The notes beneath the pieces were generated by a model. That model made no database searches and was not told the DNA's origin. It saw only the letters and a program-made list of their open reading frames with translations. From NCBI RefSeq assembly GCF_937873925.1, contig NZ_CALNAT010000223.1, positions 1-64,000 on the forward strand: a stretch of DNA of 64,000 nucleotides, given 5' to 3'. Numbering within the stretch: position 1 is the first letter of the stretch; every line of letters begins with the position of its first letter. Source of the DNA: an uncultured Proteiniphilum sp. GTDB lineage: Bacteria; Bacteroidota; Bacteroidia; Bacteroidales; Dysgonomonadaceae. Below are positions 1 through 7,887 of this stretch, piece after piece. The position numbers and the translations under genes were made by a program.

Positions 1-893
1 CCCTGGGCAGGGATGGATTGATCGGAAATCTTTACACCCGGAAAATACTGAGAGTAACCGATGAAAACTCCCCCTATTACGGATATCCCTTACTACCGGA
101 AAACGATGAAGATGCCGAATGGCAGTCAGAGGACGAATACTCCAAGGTGGGTAACTATAACCCCAATTTTATCATGGGGCTCCAGACCTCTATCACCTAT
201 AAGAATTTTACGTTGAGTATGACGTTCGACTGGAGATCGGGCGGACAGTATGTATCGCAAACCTGGAGGTATCTTACTGAGGGCGTGGTGTCAAATACCT
301 GGCTCAACTCGTTGGTTACGCCGCCCGACGGACTGGGAGGGGGACCGAGTCAGGCGCTTCGTGACTGGGTGGTAGCCAATGCCGATAAATTGATTTATAC
401 CGATAATCCAAGGCCTGTCGGTGGCCCTACTCCTGATTTCGGAGGATATTACAACGATTTCTATACCGGTATAGGAGCATACGACGGGACATTTGCTCCG
501 GGTGTCTACGGCCGGTATGACGATGAGGGTAATTTTATTCTTATCAAGGAGAATCTTGGCAATGAAGGTACTGAATTCAGGCCGTATATAATGAGCTATC
601 CGTGGGATATTGGAGAAGCTAACCTGTTCGATGCGGACTATATAAAATTAAGGGAGATTTCGCTGAACTACAGGGTTCCCGATAAGGCCGCCCAAAAACT
701 GAGGATGAGAGATCTGAACGTTTCGGTATACAGCAGAAACATCATGCTTTGGGCAAAAAGCGCCGGGATGGGAATAGATCCGGAAAGAGCTTATCAATCG
801 GGTAGTAACGGAGGTTTTAAACAAGGTGTCGAACGTTTTAACGCTGAGCCTTGGGTTGTTCCGGTCGGGTTTAAATTAAGTTTTACTTTTTAA
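1..893 (+). CDS. SusC/RagA-type TonB-dependent outer-membrane receptor, C-terminal part (5' end outside window)
   Basis: The reading frame is open from the first bases of the window, so this is the C-terminal ~297 residues of a much longer receptor (the family is usually about 1000 residues). The visible part looks like the last strands of a 22-stranded barrel: alternating aromatic/polar stretches, the sequence NFTLSMTFDWRSGG, DADYIKLREISLNYRVP, then SVYSRNIMLWAK and a terminal SFTF ending in Phe, as expected for Bam-assembled barrels. The pattern 'YIKLREISLNY' near the C-terminus is typical of SusC homologues. A SusD-like gene follows 13 bp after the stop, which is the standard SusC-SusD arrangement. 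It would import an oligosaccharide or other ligand across the outer membrane with TonB energy. Substrate cannot be read from this part. The TTG at 18 is internal, not a start. Confidence 0.93.
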   Translation, partial: LGRDGLIGNLYTRKILRVTDENSPYYGYPLLPENDEDAEWQSEDEYSKVGNYNPNFIMGLQTSITYKNFTLSMTFDWRSGGQYVSQTWRYLTEGVVSNTWLNSLVTPPDGLGGGPSQALRDWVVANADKLIYTDNPRPVGGPTPDFGGYYNDFYTGIGAYDGTFAPGVYGRYDDEGNFILIKENLGNEGTEFRPYIMSYPWDIGEANLFDADYIKLREISLNYRVPDKAAQKLRMRDLNVSVYSRNIMLWAKSAGMGIDPERAYQSGSNGGFKQGVERFNAEPWVVPVGFKLSFTF

Positions 894-906
894 TCGAAAT
901 AAGGTC

Positions 907-2562
907 ATGCATAAGTTAAAAAACAGTTTTATCATACTTTTAACGCTGGTGTTCGGATTTATAGTTTCATGCAAGGATTTGGATGAACTGAATATCAATC
1001 CGAACGGTGTTGATCCGGCAATCGCGGATGTAAACTTCCTGTTGCCTACGGTGCAGACGAATCTGGGGCAAACCGTTTACAATATCGGCTTCGGTACCTT
1101 CTCAGGAGTTATGCAGCATACGCAGCAAACCGGCTGGTTTGGCGGTTATAATAATTACGATTGGAATACCCTTTCGCATAGCTGGAACGGATATTACAGC
1201 ATTTTGATGAACAACGATGAGTATTTCAGGAAGGCTGTTGACCATAATTACGAGTTCCACGAAGGAGTTGCCCGGATCATGAGGGCGTATGTTTTCGGCC
1301 TGATCACCGATATATGGGGCGATGCACCTTATAAAGACGCTCTCAAGGCCGAACAGGGGTCAGACCATTTTATGCCGGCTTTCGATCCCCAACAGGAGAT
1401 TTACCATGGTATCCTTGCCGATCTGGATACTGCCAATACGCTCTTGTCGAAAAGTGCAAACGAATATCGCAATATTGTGGCCAAACAAGATGTGGTTTAT
1501 AACGGTGGTGCCTCCAAATGGCAAAAATTTGCGAATTCACTGGCCTTACGGTACTATATGAGGTTACAGGCCAAAGAACCCGCGTTTGCGGAAGAGGGAA
1601 TCAAGAGAATTGTGGAAGATCCGGCTCAATATCCGCTGATCCGGGTGGCCGGCGACGATGCGAACATCAGCTTCCCCGGTACCTCAAATGCTACCTCTAA
1701 CCCGCTAAATACGGTATATGATGTGAGGCTGGACGGAAACTATATGAGGACAAAAATGGGAAAAACATTGGTGGATGTATTGAGGGATTATAATGATCCG
1801 CGCCTGGCGGTATGGGCCAATAAGATACAGATTCCGCTGAAACTGGTTTCGGGAACAGGTATTGATCAGATTAACGATAATGGCGAACGGGAAGTGTCAC
1901 AGGATCTGGTAACCGCCTTTGAAGCCAATGGTATGAAGGTGGATTTTGACCCCGAATATGCGGGAGTGACTATTTCCCATCCGTTGGTACAGATCTTCAA
2001 TATGAACAATGCCAACGCAGCCCAGGGTACTGTGAATCCACATGCCTCCCATTTGAACAACAGATATAGACTGACAACCGATCCCCTTGTCCTGATGAGA
2101 TTGATATCTGCGGCAGAGGTCAACCTGATACTTGCCGAAGCGGCGTACAGGGGGTGGATTGCAAATGACCCTGCCGAATACTATGCCGAAGGTGTGATGG
2201 AGTCGTTCAAAGCCTGGGGAGTGGAAGGTGAATTTGAAGATTATATTGAGAATGTACCTTATGACGGGCTGGAAAGTATTATCGAACAAAAGTGGATCGC
2301 CCATTGGACTACGGCACATGAAGCCTGGTTCGACTGGAGAAGGACGGGCTTACCGACATTGGAGACGGGTCCGGCTGCACTACGTCCCGTATTGCCCATC
2401 CGGTGGTATTACCACACCTCCGATGAGATTGAAAAGAACAGGGCGAATGCTGAAGCGGCTATCGAAAGGTTGGAAGCGACGCCGTATCAGGATACGGATC
2501 AATCCAAGAACAGCGCCTGGTCGAAGATGTGGCTTCTTCAGGGAACAGGAAAACCGTGGTGA
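907..2562 (+). CDS. SusD/RagB-like outer-membrane lipoprotein (SusD-like_2 type)
   Basis: 551-residue surface lipoprotein that caps the SusC barrel and binds the ligand. The N-terminus is a lipoprotein signal with a hydrophobic stretch ending VSC, so Cys22 should be lipidated, and the following KDLDELNINPN is the hallmark opening of the SusD-like_2 branch (seen also in RagB-like and SusD proteins of non-starch loci). Length matches the family. TPR-like helical pieces with the segment 'AEVNLILAEAAYRGW' near residue 405 are also family-typical. It begins 13 bp after the susC stop and is almost certainly co-transcribed with it. The start ATG at 907 is the only one that gives the intact signal. 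Specificity is not evident. Confidence 0.93.
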   Translation: MHKLKNSFIILLTLVFGFIVSCKDLDELNINPNGVDPAIADVNFLLPTVQTNLGQTVYNIGFGTFSGVMQHTQQTGWFGGYNNYDWNTLSHSWNGYYSILMNNDEYFRKAVDHNYEFHEGVARIMRAYVFGLITDIWGDAPYKDALKAEQGSDHFMPAFDPQQEIYHGILADLDTANTLLSKSANEYRNIVAKQDVVYNGGASKWQKFANSLALRYYMRLQAKEPAFAEEGIKRIVEDPAQYPLIRVAGDDANISFPGTSNATSNPLNTVYDVRLDGNYMRTKMGKTLVDVLRDYNDPRLAVWANKIQIPLKLVSGTGIDQINDNGEREVSQDLVTAFEANGMKVDFDPEYAGVTISHPLVQIFNMNNANAAQGTVNPHASHLNNRYRLTTDPLVLMRLISAAEVNLILAEAAYRGWIANDPAEYYAEGVMESFKAWGVEGEFEDYIENVPYDGLESIIEQKWIAHWTTAHEAWFDWRRTGLPTLETGPAALRPVLPIRWYYHTSDEIEKNRANAEAAIERLEATPYQDTDQSKNSAWSKMWLLQGTGKPW

Positions 2563-2834
2563 TTGAAAAGAATAAAGAGTAAAGAATAAGGAATAAAGAC
2601 ACTAGATTTTTAGAACAAAGAATCAAGAGCCAAGACTTTGGATTTAAGATGTAGGATTTATGATTTTAGATGTAAGATGTGAGACTTAGGATGTAGGATT
2701 TGACTAGGTCGGTTTTCAATCGAGATGTGGGATTTGGGAATTGAAAACTTTTCGTTCCCAATCCCTCACTCTTCATTTTTAATTTTTAATTCTTCACTTT
2801 ACTTCTTAGTTTTAGTTTTCAAACTTTTAATTAT
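2563..2834. repeat. Word-like AT-rich intergenic repeat stretch between susD and the next gene
   Basis: The 272-bp gap is built of repeated short motifs: AAGAATAAAG-type words, 'CAAGAGCCAAGAC', several variants of 'GATGTAGGATTT', then 'TTTTTAATTTTTAATTCTTC'. The word CAAGAGCCAAGAC recurs at 19011-19023 and closely related words occur in reverse orientation at 51605-51635. No reading frame or hairpin terminator is evident. It belongs to the scattered set described under findings. Confidence 0.6.
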
Positions 2835-5015
2835 ATGAATTTAAAACAGATAGGCATTTTCTTATGCCTCTTGTTGATAAAATCTGTTTTTGCGGGAACA
2901 GGCAATCTGCCGGTAAAGGATGAACCTTATACGGCGCCGGTGTCGGTCAGGTATACTCTATCTCCGAAATGGAAAGATGTCCGCTTCAGGAAAGTAGTGG
3001 CGGACGGAGATAACAGTATTTTCATATTGACCGATGCCGGCCTGTTCCGCGATTTTCCGGGAGAGATTATTTCCAAAGATCTCCGGTATGCTTCCCTGGC
3101 CGATAAATCTCCTGTGGATATCTGTATTCAGGAAAGAACGGGTTATTTGTATTATCTGTACTCCGACCGTTTTCTTACCAACAAACATGCCGGGACAATA
3201 TGCGGCCTGCTGCCTGAAAATCAGTATAGTCATATTGCGGTAAATGCCAATGACGACGTATTGCTGACAGGAGAGCATGGAGGTGTATTGTATAACCGGA
3301 GTACAAAAGTCAGAGACCTGGACGTTCCCCCTGAAGAATTGATCAGATTGTATGTATCGGATCATCAGTTCTGGTATTTATCATCTACGGGTATCTATTT
3401 ACTCAAAGATGACAGATGGATTAAAATCTATTCCGGCAGCAATCTGACAGCAATGGCATTCCAGGGAGATAGCATAGCGGTGGGCACAACGGATGGCTAT
3501 TACGTGATCGATCGGAGCGGGAAAATCACTGAACCTCACAATAATAGGCTTCCTGTTCCCGTTATTAACCATATGTTGACCGTGGACGGTAAATATTGGT
3601 TTGCAACAGATCAGGGCGCTTTTGTAAAGCAACCGGAACGGTTCGACTATTATGCCTCTGAACGCTGGCTCGATCAGGACAAGATCATAGATATGGCCGC
3701 GGATAACGACGGAAACCTTTACTTTTTGACGCCGACCGGTTTGAATAAGGTACAGTTTGTACAGGAAACACTGGCTGAGAAAGCGGTGTTTCTACAGGAC
3801 AACCTGCGCAAATACCATCTCCGTTATGGATTCTCATCCGCTTCCCGGTTGATCGATCCCAACGATCCTACAACCCTGCGCCTCGACGATGATGATAATG
3901 ACGGCCTGTGGACTTCATTTTATCTGGGAAGCCAGGCATTCCGTTATGCTGTAACCAAAGAGGAGAAGGCCAGGGAATATGTATGGGAATCGTTTGAAGC
4001 TTATGAGAGACTGCTGACCATCCATCCTCTAAAGGGATTTTCTGCAAGAACATTCGAACGTACGGGATATATTGCCGGAGACACAGTTCCCTGGAGGCCG
4101 GCGCCTGATAAGGATTGGTGGTGGAAAGGGACCACCAGTACCGACGAGTTCGTCGCTTATTTGTTTGTTACCTCCGTAATAGACCAGTTTGTGGCACAGA
4201 CACCCGAAGAAAAAAAGCGGGTGGCGGACTATTTTGATGCGATCATGACCCATATCATCACCAATGATTATTATTTTATCGATTATGACGGTAAGCCCAC
4301 GCTCTGGGGCAGATGGAATCCTGAATATGTGAATTCTTTCGCTACTACCCAATTCGATCGCAGGCTGAACAGTACACTGACGATCACAGGACTTCAATTG
4401 GCATACAAACTGACAGGGAAAGAGATCTATAAAACAGAAGCGTTTAGGATGATGGAAGAACACGGATATCTTGATAATATGAAAATTCCTATGGGCAATA
4501 TCCGGTTTACTTCCGGGTTTCAACATCAGGGAATAACCATGGGTGAGGACTGGAATCATTCTGATGATGAAATGGCATTTCTCACCTATTGGGTGTTATA
4601 TCATTATGCGTTCGATGAATCATTAAAGCAGATGTACGCGGAAATGATACGGGATCACTGGGAAATTGAGAAGCCCGAACGCAATGCGCTCTGGAATCTC
4701 CTGACCTATGGGACATCAGGAGATATCGATTTGGAATCTACCATCTGGTATTTACAAGGCTTTCCCAAAGATCGTAACCGTTATGTGGTAAAAAACTCAC
4801 ACCGGAAAGACCTGGAATTTCTGCCGAAAGATATCCACACCAATTTCCGGGAGCAGACAACTACCGAACTTATCCCTAAAAGGGAACGGCCGCTGAACAG
4901 GCATAATAATAACGAATTTATTATTGACGGAGGGCGTGGAGCGTATCAGCAACTTACCGGAGAAGAGTTTCTGCTACCCTATTGGATGGCACGTTATCTT
5001 AATGTTATTGAATGA
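2835..5015 (+). CDS. Uncharacterised secreted protein: N-terminal propeller-like half, C-terminal helical toroid-like half
   Basis: 726 residues beginning with a Sec signal (MNLKQIGIFLCLLLIKSVFA). Residues ~40-310 show repeated blade-like pieces such as 'DGDNSIFILTDAGLFRDF', 'NDDVLLTGEHGGVLYN', 'DSIAVGTTDGYYVIDRSG' and 'DGKYWFATDQGAFVK', resembling the two-component-regulator propeller seen in sensors, but no membrane kinase part follows. Residues ~340-726 are helix-rich with 'LDDDDNDGLWTSFYLGSQAFRYA', 'RWNPEYVNSF' and 'GEDWNHSDDEMAFLTYW', suggesting an alpha/alpha-toroid of the kind found in many glycan-active enzymes. I do not recognise a named family. The cluster of Asp residues (LDDDDNDG) could be Ca-binding or catalytic. 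Its stop overlaps the extended frame of the next gene. Position right after susD argues for a role in handling the locus substrate. Confidence 0.8.
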   Translation: MNLKQIGIFLCLLLIKSVFAGTGNLPVKDEPYTAPVSVRYTLSPKWKDVRFRKVVADGDNSIFILTDAGLFRDFPGEIISKDLRYASLADKSPVDICIQERTGYLYYLYSDRFLTNKHAGTICGLLPENQYSHIAVNANDDVLLTGEHGGVLYNRSTKVRDLDVPPEELIRLYVSDHQFWYLSSTGIYLLKDDRWIKIYSGSNLTAMAFQGDSIAVGTTDGYYVIDRSGKITEPHNNRLPVPVINHMLTVDGKYWFATDQGAFVKQPERFDYYASERWLDQDKIIDMAADNDGNLYFLTPTGLNKVQFVQETLAEKAVFLQDNLRKYHLRYGFSSASRLIDPNDPTTLRLDDDDNDGLWTSFYLGSQAFRYAVTKEEKAREYVWESFEAYERLLTIHPLKGFSARTFERTGYIAGDTVPWRPAPDKDWWWKGTTSTDEFVAYLFVTSVIDQFVAQTPEEKKRVADYFDAIMTHIITNDYYFIDYDGKPTLWGRWNPEYVNSFATTQFDRRLNSTLTITGLQLAYKLTGKEIYKTEAFRMMEEHGYLDNMKIPMGNIRFTSGFQHQGITMGEDWNHSDDEMAFLTYWVLYHYAFDESLKQMYAEMIRDHWEIEKPERNALWNLLTYGTSGDIDLESTIWYLQGFPKDRNRYVVKNSHRKDLEFLPKDIHTNFREQTTTELIPKRERPLNRHNNNEFIIDGGRGAYQQLTGEEFLLPYWMARYLNVIE

Positions 5016-5050
5016 TTCAAGATTTAAAATTCAAGATTCAAGATTCCACC
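5013..5050. repeat. Short word-like repeat (CAAGATT units)
   Basis: The stop of the preceding gene runs straight into the words 'GATTCAAGATTTAAAATTC' and 'AAGATTCAAGATTCC'. These are the same kind of words seen at 19003-19023. They create a spurious upstream start for the next gene. Confidence 0.5.
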
Positions 5051-5089
5051 ATGTGGAGATTGATTGTAAAAAAAAATAATATCGGGTAT

Positions 5090-6445
5090 ATGAAGAGATT
5101 ACTGTTTATTTTAGCTGTTTATTTCAGCATTGTCATTGGGTACGCACAACAGGTTATTACACCTGAAACGGCGTTGAATGCTTATGTCCACAATGATGAT
5201 CGTACATGGGGATGGGAAGTCCGCAATACATATGAGATGGATGAGACAAAGGTCTATTCCTTGCTGTTTATTTCTCAGAAATGGCATGGAATCCTTTGGA
5301 AACATGAACTTATTATCTTTGTTCCGGAGTCCTTAAAACAGGATGGGGCACTCTTATTTGTAGACGGAGGCTCAATAAACGATGGCATTCCGAGATTTGC
5401 GAAGGAGGATGATGGCTTTTTATTGTTCTTGTCTGCCCTAGCTAACCGCAATAACGCCCTTGTATGTGTACTGAAACAAGTTCCCAATCAACCCCTGTAC
5501 GGTGGTTTGAAAGAAGATGCATTGATCTCCTATACGCTCAATGAGTTCAGGAAAGACAAAGATTACTCCTGGCCATTGCTCTTTCCGATGACGAAAACGG
5601 CGTACAAGGCCATGGATGCGGTGCAGGAATTTGCCGCGCAACAGTTGGATCGGAAAATAAATCGTTTCCTTGTGTCAGGAGCATCGAAGAGGGGATGGAC
5701 AACCTGGCTTACCGGAGCGCTTCAGGATCCGCGTGTGGAGGCAATAGCTCCCATGGTGATCGATATGCTGAATATGCCTGCCACCCTGGATTATCAGAAG
5801 CAGCTCTACGGAGAATACAGCGAGGAGATCCAGGATTACGTGAATCTGGAGATACCACAGGCAATCCATAGTGAATTTGGAAGCGCTGTCGTACAAATGA
5901 TAGACCCTTATTCCTACCGGGAGAAACTGACGCTACCCAAAATGATCATTATGGGAACAAACGATCCCTATTGGACCGTCGATGCGGTGAAACATTACAT
6001 CAATGATATTCCCGGGCATAATCTGTTGCATTATGTTCCCAATGCAGGTCATGGTTTGGGGGATAAAGTACAGGCTTTCGGAGCTCTCAGCTCATTTTTC
6101 GCGCATATGTTATATAAGGCGGATTATCCTGTCTGCGAATGGAATCTGGAGGAAAAGCGTAGAAATATCGACCTGCAAGTGAAAACCTCTCCGGACAATC
6201 TGGTGGGCGCTACGCTATGGAAATCCGTTTCCGACAGCCGGGATTTCCGTAAGGCCACATGGACTAAAAGTGATATACAGCTCAACGCCAGGGACAGATC
6301 TGCGGTCGACGTAAGGATTAATTATCCGAAAAAAGGATTTCAGGCTTTTTATGTCGATCTGGTTTATAAAGATCCTCATGGTGATGAGTACACAGTCAGT
6401 ACCCGGACATATGTCTCGGATAATAAAAAAGTATTTGTACAATAG
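5090..6445 (+). CDS. PhoPQ-activated pathogenicity-related (PqaA-type) secreted alpha/beta hydrolase
   Basis: 451-residue exported protein of the PhoPQ_related family (named after Salmonella PqaA). It shows the alpha/beta-hydrolase elbow in 'FLVSGASKRGWTTWL' (Ser in G-A-S-K-R-G), a later 'MIIMGTNDPYWTVDAVKHY' carrying the probable acid, and 'VPNAGHGLGDK' with the probable His. I chose ATG 5090 because it gives a clean Sec signal (MKRLLFILAVYFSIVIGYAQ); the frame can be extended to 5012 but that extension is translated word-like repeat. The biochemical activity of the family is not settled; a peptidase or esterase role is inferred from the fold. Within this locus an esterase/deacylase role on a substituted glycan is plausible. 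A palindromic element follows 12 bp after the stop. Confidence 0.85.
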   Translation: MKRLLFILAVYFSIVIGYAQQVITPETALNAYVHNDDRTWGWEVRNTYEMDETKVYSLLFISQKWHGILWKHELIIFVPESLKQDGALLFVDGGSINDGIPRFAKEDDGFLLFLSALANRNNALVCVLKQVPNQPLYGGLKEDALISYTLNEFRKDKDYSWPLLFPMTKTAYKAMDAVQEFAAQQLDRKINRFLVSGASKRGWTTWLTGALQDPRVEAIAPMVIDMLNMPATLDYQKQLYGEYSEEIQDYVNLEIPQAIHSEFGSAVVQMIDPYSYREKLTLPKMIIMGTNDPYWTVDAVKHYINDIPGHNLLHYVPNAGHGLGDKVQAFGALSSFFAHMLYKADYPVCEWNLEEKRRNIDLQVKTSPDNLVGATLWKSVSDSRDFRKATWTKSDIQLNARDRSAVDVRINYPKKGFQAFYVDLVYKDPHGDEYTVSTRTYVSDNKKVFVQ

Positions 6446-6457
6446 TAAACAATTTTT

Positions 6458-6612
6458 GCAACTAAAGCGAAGACCTTTAGATATTTTGCGGGGACTCATA
6501 GCTCGCAATGAACGTGAAAAGAGTAGCTGTTTGAGCGCAGCGAGTTCTACTCTTTTAGTGCATGCGAGCTATAATGGGTCGCAAAATAGCGTCAGTCGAA
6601 CGTTTTAGTTGC
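6458..6612 (+). repeat. Palindromic MITE-like element, copy 1 (155 bp)
   Basis: Starts GCAACTAAAG and ends TTTTAGTTGC. Inner arms pair over most of the length: ATTTTGCGGGGACTCAT and TAGCTCGC on the left against GCGAGCTATAATGGGTCGC and AAAAT on the right, and AAAAGAGTAG against CTACTCTTTT around a central GCGCAGCGAGTT loop. Same orientation as copy 2. No transposase inside and no clear target duplication. Confidence 0.85.
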
Positions 6613-6667
6613 GTACGTCCTATCGAATATAATCGCGGAAGTTTAATTAACTTAATAATCAAACGAG

Positions 6668-7585
6668 ATGAGAGGAATTCTGATACTGAGTTTATTATTT
6701 TTTGTAGGAACCCTGTCCGCCCAGACGTTGGCCGAACGTTTGGGATACAAGAAAACAGACAAATTGCTGATCATCAATAATGATGATGCCGGTATGTGCC
6801 ATGCTGCCAATACCGCTACCGTTGAAGGGATGGAGAATGGATTTATCAGTTCGGCTACCATCATGATGCCTTGCTCCTGGTCGAATGAGATCGTCAATTA
6901 TGCGAAAGAGAATCCGGATAAAGGATTTGGCGTGCATCTCACATTGACATCGGAATGGAAAAATTATAGATGGGGTACGGTAGCGCCGCGCAATGAAGTC
7001 CCGGGGTTGTATGACGAACAGGGATATATGTGGGAAGGTGTGATGGAAGTGTATAAAGCATCCAATACCGAAGAAGCATTGATTGAAGGCAGGGCGCAGA
7101 TCCGCAAGGCGCTGGATGCCGGAGTACCTGTGACCCATATTGATTCCCATATGGGAACCTATCAGTATTCACCGGACTATATGTTGATCTATTTGCAACT
7201 TGCCGAAGAGTTTGACCTGCCTGTGCGTATGCCGTCGCAATCCACACTGGACAATATGGGAGCGCCACCTTTCAGGGATATTTGTAAAGAGAAAGGAATT
7301 ATTCATCCTGATTATTTTATTCACGAAGAGCTGCAAAACTACAAAACAGAAAATCTGGAGGAGTTCTGGACAGCGTATATTAAGAATATACAGCCCGGAG
7401 TGACGGAAATATATATCCATGCAGCGACAGAGGGAGACGAGATTCGGGCAATTACCGGTTCTGCTCCCAAACGCATAAAGGAATTGGAATTTTTTACCAG
7501 TGACAGGTTCAGGCAATTGATTGAAGAGGAAGGTATTATCGTTATCAGTTACCATCCTTTATTTGAATTACAGAGAAAAAGTTAA
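6668..7585 (+). CDS. Secreted ChbG/YdjC-family carbohydrate deacetylase
   Basis: 305 residues. The YdjC/ChbG fold removes N-acetyl groups from chito-oligosaccharides (ChbG in E. coli) using a metal held by Asp and two His. Visible here: 'LIINNDDAGMC' near residue 35 with the paired Asp, 'VTHIDSHMGTYQ' near residue 155 with the metal His residues, 'IHAATEGDE' and 'VISYHPLF' near the end. Unlike cytoplasmic ChbG it starts with a Sec signal (MRGILILSLLFFVGTLSAQ), so it acts in the periplasm or outside. A deacetylase fits the CsxA-like GH2 glucosaminidase encoded downstream. The gene is exactly bracketed by two direct copies of a 155-bp palindromic element (6458-6612 and 7590-7744), the second beginning 4 bp after its stop. 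Confidence 0.88.
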   Translation: MRGILILSLLFFVGTLSAQTLAERLGYKKTDKLLIINNDDAGMCHAANTATVEGMENGFISSATIMMPCSWSNEIVNYAKENPDKGFGVHLTLTSEWKNYRWGTVAPRNEVPGLYDEQGYMWEGVMEVYKASNTEEALIEGRAQIRKALDAGVPVTHIDSHMGTYQYSPDYMLIYLQLAEEFDLPVRMPSQSTLDNMGAPPFRDICKEKGIIHPDYFIHEELQNYKTENLEEFWTAYIKNIQPGVTEIYIHAATEGDEIRAITGSAPKRIKELEFFTSDRFRQLIEEEGIIVISYHPLFELQRKS

Positions 7586-7589
7586 ATAT

Positions 7590-7744
7590 GCAACTAAAGA
7601 GGAGACCTATAGATGTTTTGTGGGGACCCATAGTTCGAGATGAGCGTTAAAAGAGTAGTTGTTTGAGCGAAGCGAGTTCTACTCTTTTAGCGAATTAGAA
7701 CTATTATGGGTCACAAAACATCATCAGTCGGAAGATTTAGTTGC
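7590..7744 (+). repeat. Palindromic MITE-like element, copy 2 (155 bp)
   Basis: Same length, ends and orientation as copy 1 (GCAACTAAAG ... TTTAGTTGC). Where it differs from copy 1 in the arms the partner base differs too: left TTTTGTG pairs with CACAAAA (copy 1 TTTTGCG with CGCAAAA), and left AGTTC pairs with GAACT (copy 1 AGCTC with GAGCT). Confidence 0.85.
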
Positions 7745-7783
7745 AGTCATACGATTTTTTGAAACTTGAATTAGTGAACCCAC

Positions 7784-7810
7784 TTGAAAAAGGACACTTT
7801 TTCAATTTTA
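7784..7810 (+). terminator. AT-rich hairpin with T tail (possible terminator)
   Basis: Perfect 9-bp stem TTGAAAAAG-GACA-CTTTTTCAA at 7784-7805 followed by TTTTA. A second small hairpin GTTTTT-AGC-AAAAAC lies at 7840-7854. The stem is AT-rich, so termination is only possible. The rest of the 302-bp gap 7586-7887 is the palindromic element copy 2 and unremarkable AT-rich DNA. Confidence 0.4.
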
Positions 7811-7887
7811 CCCCCTTCAGAGATACTTGTGGGGCGTTAGTTTTTAGCAAAAACGACTTTTTAAAGTAGACTCAATTAGTTATACAA

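Noticed and set aside
5012..5089. Upstream extension of the PqaA-type gene
   Set aside because: The extra residues are translated word-like repeat and would bury the signal peptide.
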